Positions 23,709 to 29,962 of a stretch of DNA of 34,773 nucleotides are shown one piece after another. Position 1 is the first letter of the stretch. Each line of letters opens with the position of its first letter. The notes beneath the pieces were generated by a model that was not told the DNA's origin, did no database searches, and saw only the letters and a list, made by a program, of their open reading frames with translations. The DNA lies in the NCBI GenBank assembly GCA_902780695.1, contig CACZGM010000015.1:1-34773 (forward strand), read 5' to 3'. A program made the translations under genes and the position numbers. The stretch comes from an uncultured Ruminococcus sp. GTDB taxonomy: Bacteria > Bacillota > Clostridia > Oscillospirales > Ruminococcaceae.

Positions 23709-24209
23709 TCAAATTATAATGATCCCAGCTCCTATGCCGCATAGAGTCCATACACTCATCAGCGTCCGCGACTTGCGGCTGTATTCAAGCTCCGCAGATT
23801 CAAGCCCGCGGCTGATCAACGTACTGCCGAGAGCGAGCATGGAAAGCTGTCCCTCAGTGTCCGTGCCGCCAAGCCTGCTGCCGATATCCGCGAGTATGCG
23901 CCTGTCATTCTCCGAAAAGAACGGTGTAGAGCCGGCTGCCGCAGTCCATGCTTCCTGTGCCGTGAGACCACCGTTCATACCCGCCGCCGTTCTTTTCAGA
24001 AAGGTGCAGTCCGAATACGCGCTCTCACCGGATATCTCGGTTATAAGCTCATTCAGGGGAACTGCCGTATAGCGTATCTTAGCCGACATCTCATCCAGAA
24101 CGTTAAGCACCGAGCGCAGCATTACGCACCGTTTCCGCAGCGCCGACGAGAATGCGGCTCCTGCCGCGGTACAGATCATTGCCGCTGCCGCAGCTTCCAA
24201 TATCCTCAC
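23709..24209 (-). CDS. spoIIIAB: Stage III sporulation protein AB
   Basis: A 166-residue protein with an N-terminal membrane anchor (residues 3-20), a helical cytosolic domain and a C-terminal span (about 148-166). This topology resembles the GspF/PilC platform proteins of type II secretion. Conserved points include LNVLDEMSAKIRYTAVPLNELI and the C-terminal SVWTLCGIGAGIIII. The start is GTG at 24209 with GGAGAG about 12 bases upstream, placed well inside the 3' end of spoIIIAA (107-base overlap). Confidence 0.88.
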   Translation of the reverse strand: MRILEAAAAAMICTAAGAAFSSALRKRCVMLRSVLNVLDEMSAKIRYTAVPLNELITEISGESAYSDCTFLKRTAAGMNGGLTAQEAWTAAAGSTPFFSENDRRILADIGSRLGGTDTEGQLSMLALGSTLISRGLESAELEYSRKSRTLMSVWTLCGIGAGIIII

Positions 24210-25092
24210 TGCCGTTTACTCTCCATAATCCTTTTATTCTGCCGATATCGCTGCCGCCCGAAAGCAGCGCCGCGTAATTCACGGCTCCGGAATCCGCAAG
24301 CGCACACACGGCTTTGTTTTCAGCCGCTTCCGACATACTTCCGCAGTGTACCGAAAGCATCAGCTTCACTCCTCTGCCGGCACACTCAGAAAGCTCCGCG
24401 TATTCCGACATTACCTCGTCACACACAAGATACTCCGGTGACATAAGACGCACCGCACGCAATATGCCCTCTTTTTTCGGGAACATATCCAGCACGTCGC
24501 AGTTCACTCCTATGTCGTTCTGCGGGACTCCGCGGTATATTGCAGCAATTTCACCCGTTTCGTCGATAATGACGGTTTTGGCGAAAGCCGATATTATCCG
24601 TGCGCAGTCGCGAAGCATAGTCGTCTTAGCGCTGAGCGGCGGCCCAAGCAGTACGAGCCCTTTCATCCCGCTTTCAAACGCGGCAAGGCTTACCAGCTTT
24701 TCGGCTATTCCCTTGTGCTCGGCGGCTATGCGCAGATTTACAGATGATATGTCCTTCATCGCAGTAACACTGCCGCCGCGCATGACAGCAGTTCCGACAA
24801 GTCCTGCCCGATGACCGCCGCGCAGTGTGATACGACCTTCCGAAAGCTCACGCTCTGCGCTGTACAGCGAGTATCCGCAGAAATGCTTTACGCAGGCGCT
24901 TATGTTTTCCGCGGTAACTTTCGTCCCTGCGCAGATATGGCGTCTTGACGGCGTTTCCACGATCACCGGCCTTCCCGTCCGCAGACGTATCTCACACGCA
25001 CCCGCGGCTATGTCCGGCGGTACCGAGCGAAGCACGTTCACAAACGGCGGGAGCATTGACACGGCTTCGTAGTATTTTTCCGTTGTGTTCAT
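24103..25092 (-). CDS. spoIIIAA: Stage III sporulation protein AA, ATPase
   Basis: A VirB11/GspE-like ATPase of 329 residues, thought to energise the SpoIIIA channel in the mother cell. The N-terminal domain has EIRLRTGRPV and LRGGHRAGLVG. The P-loop reads GPPLSAKTT (150-158), where the usual glycine before the lysine is alanine (A155). Walker B is VIIDE (174-178), followed by a CDEVMS segment. The last 30 or so residues run out of frame over the start of spoIIIAB and look like a late extension. GGACGGGTGAAAG precedes the ATG. Confidence 0.92.
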   Translation of the reverse strand: MNTTEKYYEAVSMLPPFVNVLRSVPPDIAAGACEIRLRTGRPVIVETPSRRHICAGTKVTAENISACVKHFCGYSLYSAERELSEGRITLRGGHRAGLVGTAVMRGGSVTAMKDISSVNLRIAAEHKGIAEKLVSLAAFESGMKGLVLLGPPLSAKTTMLRDCARIISAFAKTVIIDETGEIAAIYRGVPQNDIGVNCDVLDMFPKKEGILRAVRLMSPEYLVCDEVMSEYAELSECAGRGVKLMLSVHCGSMSEAAENKAVCALADSGAVNYAALLSGGSDIGRIKGLWRVNGSEDIGSCGSGNDLYRGRSRILVGAAETVRNAALGA

Positions 25093-25124
25093 CTTTCACC
25101 CGTCCTTTTCTTTTTCTATGTTGT

Positions 25125-25132
25125 ATTCTATG
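25125..25132 (-). promoter_or_regulatory. Candidate sigma-E -10 element upstream of spoIIIAA
   Basis: On the minus strand CATAGAAT (25132-25125) differs from the sigma-E -10 consensus CATACAAT at one base. It lies 33 bases before the spoIIIAA ATG. No convincing -35 is seen, so this is tentative; it rests on the known sigma-E control of spoIIIA operons. Confidence 0.3.
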
Positions 25133-25171
25133 TTCGGAAGGACAAGGTTAGAACCTTTTGTTTTGGGCATA

Positions 25172-25201
25172 ATAAAAACTCCCGCTGTAAAACGGGAGTT
25201 T
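25172..25201 (-). terminator. Terminator after the GGDEF/EAL gene
   Basis: On the minus strand ACTCCCG and CGGGAGT (25199-25193 and 25184-25178) form a 7-bp stem, extendable by AA/TT, with an 8-base loop and a T-rich tail. It begins 12 bases after the stop codon and separates this operon from the spoIIIA operon. Confidence 0.85.
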
Positions 25202-25212
25202 CGGTGTTTAAG

Positions 25213-28200
25213 TTATTCCAGCGGACGTTTCGGTCCCTCATTCGCCTTTATGCCGTTTTCGAGCATATCCTCGAAGTCGGCTATCGGGATAGGCTTCGCA
25301 TAGAAGAAGCCCTGTGCGGTATCACACTTGCTCTTGCGCAGGAAATCTACCTGTTCCATAGTCTCGATACCCTCACATATAATATCGATGTCCATTTTAT
25401 CCGCCATATCAATAACGCTCGAAAGTACGATGTCGTCCTTTCTGTCGATGTGGTCGCCGGAGAAGAAGCCCTTGTCGATCTTAAGCACATCGACAGGCAT
25501 ATTCCGCAGAAGCGAGAGCGACGAATATCCGGAGCCGAAGTCGTCTATCGAAACGCGGAATCCGACTTTGCGGAGATTGTCCAGAACCTTTATCGCGGCG
25601 GCTTCGTTCGCTATGAACACGCTCTCGGTAAGCTCAAGCTCTATAAGCGACGGATCTATACGGTATCTGCGGATCAGTTCCACGATCTTTGATGTAAAGT
25701 CGCTGCCGAGCATATGTATGCGCGACACGTTCACGGAGATCGGAATTGGCTCCTTGCCCGAATCTATGCGCCGGCGCAGATATTTGCAGACTTCCTCGTA
25801 AACGAAGAAATCTATCTTCACGATATATCCGTTCTTTTCGAGGAACGGCACAAAGCTGTCCGGTGTTACTATCGTTCCGTTCGGCTTGACCCAGCGAACG
25901 AGTGCCTCAGCACCGACTATGCGATCCTGCGATACGGAGACCTTAGGCTGGAAGAACACCTTGAATTCGCTGTTTTTCAGCGCCTTCATTGCGTCCGCGG
26001 CCATTTCTATCGTCTTGTTGAGTTCCTCGCGCATTTCCGGCTTATATATGCTGCATATCGCGATATTGTGCTTCTTTGAGTATTTCAGGGCAAGGTTCAC
26101 GTTGTCGTATGCCGCGTCAAAATCAAAGGATACAGTCATATCGGGTACATACGCGCTCGCCATGATGCCGAAGCATATCCTGCTTCCGGCAAGAAGATCG
26201 TTTGTTGAGAAACGCCGTGTGAAGTCCTCGAAATCAGAGATCAGATTATCGTCATATTCCGCAAATGCGCAGAATCTGTCGGCTTCGACCCTGCATACAT
26301 AACGTATCTTATCAGAGAAATATGTGAACGCGGAAGCAAAGTTCTTAAGCAGGTCATTACCCGCTTTGTAGCCGTATCTGCTGTTCACATAGCTGAAATT
26401 CGAGAAATCCGCCATTAATAAAACAAACTTGTCGTTCTCGAACTTATTCTCCATGTGACGGATAACGTGTGCTTTGAAGCTGCGGTAATTCATAAGTCCG
26501 GTAAGCTCGTCGTAGCTTGCGGAATATTCCGATCTCTCACGGGCGCGGTCGGATTCACGCAGCTTGATGAGATATGAGAATATAATGCGGGTAAGCTCCT
26601 TCAGCACTCTCGCTTCGTCTATCGAACAGCGGTAGGAGAAAGCGTGATCCTGGAAGCTGACCGTTCCCGCAAGTCTTCCGGAATGGAAAAATCCGCACAC
26701 GGTAGATGAACCGATCTTGTTAGTATTCATATATGTGACATACGCGTTGTCGTGAAGCGGAGAGTTCCCGTCCGCACTTATCGTCTGTATAAAGTTCTTG
26801 TCAAAGCGTGCGCAGAATTCGTTCAGCTCTTTATTGGAGAAGGTTATCTTGTCCGTTCTCGCGGCTTCAACGCTTTTTGAGCGCCAGATATAGGTATCGA
26901 GGAAAGTCCTGCCGTCCCGGAGACATTCGGAAACGACTATCCTGCCGAAGCGGAAATGCTTGCCGGTCTTTTCGATAACGGAGCGCACCGCGTCGTCCAT
27001 ATCTATGCCGGACTCGGACATTTCAAAGGCACCCGCAAGGAGATCGCCGCCGAAGCCGGAACTGCTTCCGACCATATCCATGCCCTTCTGATAACGTTCG
27101 ACGCGTGATATGGGCTTCTCGTCATCGGACGGAACTGACTCCTCGCCGGAATAGAACGTAAAGCAGCTCTTGCCTGCTCTCTTGGACGTATAAAGCGCGA
27201 TGTCGGCTTTTCTGTAAAGCTCGTCAAACGTATCGCCGTCTTTCGGGAACAGCGCGATACCGAGGCTTCCGGATACCTTTGCTCCGCTGTCCTCGTCACT
27301 GTATATAAGACTGAATATCTTGCATATATCGTCGGCTTTGGATTCGATATGCGACTTATGGTTCATTCCGCGCAGGAACACTATGAACTCATCGCCGCCT
27401 ATTCTTCCTATAACGTCGTTGGCACGGAAAAGATCCTGCATTTCCTGTGCGAGATCGGTAAGTACGCTGTCTCCGAACAGGTGTCCGAGCGTATCGTTGA
27501 TCTCCTTGAAGTTGTCTATATCAACTATCATGAACGCGTCGTAGGTATCACGGCTGTCGGTGCGCAGGAAGCTCTGGATAAGTGTCTTGGTCGCTGTTTT
27601 GTTGTACAGCCCGGTAAGCGGGTCGCGCTCCGCCTTGTCAATAAGACGCTGGTTCGCTATCTTGATAGTGCTGATATCCTCTACCCTGCCCACAGCTCCG
27701 CGGTACTCACCGTCGTGTATGCCGCGGTCGGTCTTTACTGTGATCCTGTACCAGCGGAAATCGGAATCCGACGGAAGCCGCAGACGCAGCTCGAACACGC
27801 CGTTGTCAACACCGGTCTTCAGGTTGCTGCACAAAAGCCCGAAGGTCTCCTCCTCTTCGTCGCAGAGGAAGCCGCTTGAGTTGAAATAGGACTCAAAGTC
27901 ATCGACAGAAAGAACAAGGTCGAAAGTACCGCTTATGTTGCGGTAGATAGACAGATGCTCACCCACGGTGGAATATTTGAATATATAATCGGCGGATATT
28001 GCCATGACAGAGAACATCATATCCACCATTTCGGAACGCTCTGCCTGTGCTCTGTCCATCTCCGACAAATCATGCAGGAGGACGCTGAAACGTCTTGTAT
28101 TGCCCACCGATTCAACGCTGACCTCCGCATACAGCGGCAAATGTGAGCCGCTGCCGGATACCGCTTCCACTTCAAGACCGAAGCTGGAACAGTTCTTTGC

Positions 28201-28437
28201 AAGCGCATCGACCTTTCCGAAGAGCAACGCGGAATATTCTCTGCCGAGCAGTCTGAATCCGTATTCATTAGGCTCTATTTCAAGATATTCTTTCTTGTCG
28301 TAGCCGAAGAGCCTGAAATACCCGGAATTTGCCCATGTGAGCCTTGTGTAGCTTCCGTCGTATGTATAGACCGCCGCGGCGCAGGGTATATCTCCGAAAA
28401 GACTGTTCTTTTCGGAAGAATCCATAGCTGCACTCAT
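25213..28437 (-). CDS. PAS-PAS-GGDEF-GAF-GGDEF(degenerate)-EAL c-di-GMP protein
   Basis: A soluble 1074-residue signalling protein. Order: PAS (about 15-125), PAS fold (about 145-260), GGDEF (about 268-430), GAF-like domain (about 475-625), degenerate GGDEF (about 640-795) and EAL (about 820-1065). The first GGDEF has an intact RIGGDEF signature (347-351) and an RxxD inhibitory site (R338-D341), so c-di-GMP synthesis is plausible. The second has EADRF (718-722) in place of GGDEF and is probably inactive. The EAL domain keeps E844, ELTES, D965-D966, K986, E1022 and Q1042 and should hydrolyse c-di-GMP. No membrane span is visible. It follows the transglutaminase-like gene by 20 bases in one operon. 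Confidence 0.9.
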   Translation of the reverse strand: MSAAMDSSEKNSLFGDIPCAAAVYTYDGSYTRLTWANSGYFRLFGYDKKEYLEIEPNEYGFRLLGREYSALLFGKVDALAKNCSSFGLEVEAVSGSGSHLPLYAEVSVESVGNTRRFSVLLHDLSEMDRAQAERSEMVDMMFSVMAISADYIFKYSTVGEHLSIYRNISGTFDLVLSVDDFESYFNSSGFLCDEEEETFGLLCSNLKTGVDNGVFELRLRLPSDSDFRWYRITVKTDRGIHDGEYRGAVGRVEDISTIKIANQRLIDKAERDPLTGLYNKTATKTLIQSFLRTDSRDTYDAFMIVDIDNFKEINDTLGHLFGDSVLTDLAQEMQDLFRANDVIGRIGGDEFIVFLRGMNHKSHIESKADDICKIFSLIYSDEDSGAKVSGSLGIALFPKDGDTFDELYRKADIALYTSKRAGKSCFTFYSGEESVPSDDEKPISRVERYQKGMDMVGSSSGFGGDLLAGAFEMSESGIDMDDAVRSVIEKTGKHFRFGRIVVSECLRDGRTFLDTYIWRSKSVEAARTDKITFSNKELNEFCARFDKNFIQTISADGNSPLHDNAYVTYMNTNKIGSSTVCGFFHSGRLAGTVSFQDHAFSYRCSIDEARVLKELTRIIFSYLIKLRESDRARERSEYSASYDELTGLMNYRSFKAHVIRHMENKFENDKFVLLMADFSNFSYVNSRYGYKAGNDLLKNFASAFTYFSDKIRYVCRVEADRFCAFAEYDDNLISDFEDFTRRFSTNDLLAGSRICFGIMASAYVPDMTVSFDFDAAYDNVNLALKYSKKHNIAICSIYKPEMREELNKTIEMAADAMKALKNSEFKVFFQPKVSVSQDRIVGAEALVRWVKPNGTIVTPDSFVPFLEKNGYIVKIDFFVYEEVCKYLRRRIDSGKEPIPISVNVSRIHMLGSDFTSKIVELIRRYRIDPSLIELELTESVFIANEAAAIKVLDNLRKVGFRVSIDDFGSGYSSLSLLRNMPVDVLKIDKGFFSGDHIDRKDDIVLSSVIDMADKMDIDIICEGIETMEQVDFLRKSKCDTAQGFFYAKPIPIADFEDMLENGIKANEGPKRPLE

Positions 28438-28457
28438 ATTATTTCACCGCTTTCATC

Positions 28458-29726
28458 TTATTTCATTTTGAGACTGATATATTTTTCGGCATAAGTGAGG
28501 TCGTCCTTGTATGCGAGACGGACGTAATTTCCCACTGTCACAAGTCCGAATATCTGCTTACCCTCGCCCTTGTTGAGGGTATAGATCTTTTTCGTCTTTC
28601 CGGTCTCCGGATCGAATGAATACACGGATTTATTCGTGTTGAAATACAGCTTTCCGCCGTAGGTATCGAGCGACAGATAACCCGTCGTATATACCTTTGT
28701 TCCGTAGTCCGAGACGGTGCTGCTGCCGTTCGTGCGGCGTGAAAACCAGCGGCTCTTGGTCTTGAGCATGATCTTTGCAGTGCCGGTGTTCTTGGTGAAG
28801 CTGTACAGCGTAATTATGCGCTGCCCGGACTTTACGTCCTTTCCGGTATCCTGGGCATAATAATACTTGCCGCCGAGCATGATCACCCTTGCGCGGACAT
28901 CTTTCCAGAACGCCTTGTCATACGACTTGTCGGACGCTGCGCCGTACCCGCCGGATATCGTCCAGCCGGAATGCAGCGCGGATGTCTCCATACACTGCGC
29001 ATCGCTCATAAGGAAGTTCTTATGCAGTACAAGCCCCCACACATCGTATGTCGTACCGTTGTATGAAGTGCCGGGATCGTCCAGCGTAAGATCGACATGA
29101 TACCACTTTCCGTTTATCTTGAGGTAGTTCCACATATGGTTCTGCGAACGCGAGAACACGACCGTGCAGTCTATTCCGAGCCTGTCGCGCATTATATACT
29201 CATACGCGAGTGAGTAGCCCTGACACACCGCTTTCTTTCCGACAAGGCAGTCATACGACGTATGCTGTGACATATTGCCGTACTTGCAGTTCAGAACCAG
29301 ATAATCGTGAACATAAAGCGCCTTGTCCACATCGTTCATATCATCGGTAATGCCGGCAAGCACCTTGTCCACAGCGGCATCGAGCTTCTTCTGCGCCGCT
29401 GCGCGTTCCGCGCGTGTCATGGTAAAGGAGAACTCCACCTTGCGCACTTTTCCGGTCATATCCGCGGTATAATTGAATTTGTTGTCCACATAGAAAAGAT
29501 CGGGATTGGCAAAATACGCAGAAGCTATGATCTCATTGACTGTCTCGTCAACACTCCAGTCATATCTGCTCGTGAACTCGTATATATCAGTTTCACCCTC
29601 GTAGTTTTCAAGTCTGCTCCTTATAAGCGGAGCTATCTCATCGGTAGCAACGTCCGCATAAGCCGCAAAAGAGAGGGTGGAAACAAGCAACAACACTGAT
29701 AAAACGAAAGTAAGTAGTTTTTTCAT
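28458..29726 (-). CDS. Secreted transglutaminase-like cysteine protease-fold protein
   Basis: A 422-residue exported protein. A typical signal peptide (MKKLLTFVLSVLLLVSTLSF, cleavage near AYA) is followed by a helical region and a transglutaminase-like domain with the triad C168 (KAVCQGYS), H197 (QNHMWNYL) and D212 (WYHVDLTLDDP). The C-terminal half (about 240-422) consists of beta-rich repeats (YGGKLYFNTNKSVYSFDPETG) resembling a DUF5050/propeller-type module. Members act as peptidases or cross-linkers outside the cell, and no substrate is evident. GGAGG precedes ATG 29726. It has its own promoter and shares its operon with the c-di-GMP protein. Confidence 0.82.
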   Translation of the reverse strand: MKKLLTFVLSVLLLVSTLSFAAYADVATDEIAPLIRSRLENYEGETDIYEFTSRYDWSVDETVNEIIASAYFANPDLFYVDNKFNYTADMTGKVRKVEFSFTMTRAERAAAQKKLDAAVDKVLAGITDDMNDVDKALYVHDYLVLNCKYGNMSQHTSYDCLVGKKAVCQGYSLAYEYIMRDRLGIDCTVVFSRSQNHMWNYLKINGKWYHVDLTLDDPGTSYNGTTYDVWGLVLHKNFLMSDAQCMETSALHSGWTISGGYGAASDKSYDKAFWKDVRARVIMLGGKYYYAQDTGKDVKSGQRIITLYSFTKNTGTAKIMLKTKSRWFSRRTNGSSTVSDYGTKVYTTGYLSLDTYGGKLYFNTNKSVYSFDPETGKTKKIYTLNKGEGKQIFGLVTVGNYVRLAYKDDLTYAEKYISLKMK

Positions 29727-29755
29727 AAAACCTCCGAAAACCATATACATCGTAT

Positions 29756-29784
29756 ATTATACATTATAATTTCAGATAAATCAA
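29756..29784 (-). promoter_or_regulatory. Promoter of the transglutaminase-GGDEF/EAL operon
   Basis: On the minus strand TTGATT (29784-29779), a 17-base spacer and a perfect TATAAT (29761-29756), 30 bases before the ATG. A second TATAAT-like stretch sits just upstream of it. It is divergent from the nrdD promoter; the 100 bases between them are AT-rich without further recognisable signals. Confidence 0.7.
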
Positions 29785-29885
29785 GTATTTTATGAACTGT
29801 TCTAAAAAATACAGATCATTTTTGTTAAAATGCAACAATTTTTAAATGATATTTATATAATATGCCTTTATTGGAGAAAATGGTA

Positions 29886-29914
29886 TTGACACGAAATACA
29901 AGATGTGCTATAAT
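29886..29914 (+). promoter_or_regulatory. Perfect consensus sigma-A promoter of nrdD
   Basis: TTGACA (29886-29891), exactly 17 bases, TATAAT (29909-29914): all 12 consensus positions match at optimal spacing. The start point should be near 29921. Such a strong promoter implies that expression is limited by a repressor, consistent with the operator-like sequence just downstream. Confidence 0.9.
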
Positions 29915-29927
29915 CAAAAGAACCAAA

Positions 29928-29943
29928 ATACTATATGTAGTTA
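29928..29943 (+). promoter_or_regulatory. Candidate NrdR box at nrdD
   Basis: The core CTATATGTAG (29931-29940) matches the NrdR-box core CWATATATWG at 9 of 10 positions and is nearly palindromic. A weaker partner, CAAGATGTGC (29899-29908, 6 of 10), lies 32 bases upstream and overlaps the -10, matching the three-helical-turn spacing known for paired NrdR boxes. The match was made by eye. Confidence 0.55.
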
Positions 29944-29962
29944 CAAGGAGCAGAAAATCATA

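Noticed and set aside
29903-29962. Longer nrdD start at 29903
   Set aside because: That ATG lies within the promoter region upstream of the expected transcript start; ATG 29963 has a ribosome-binding site and the family N-terminus.
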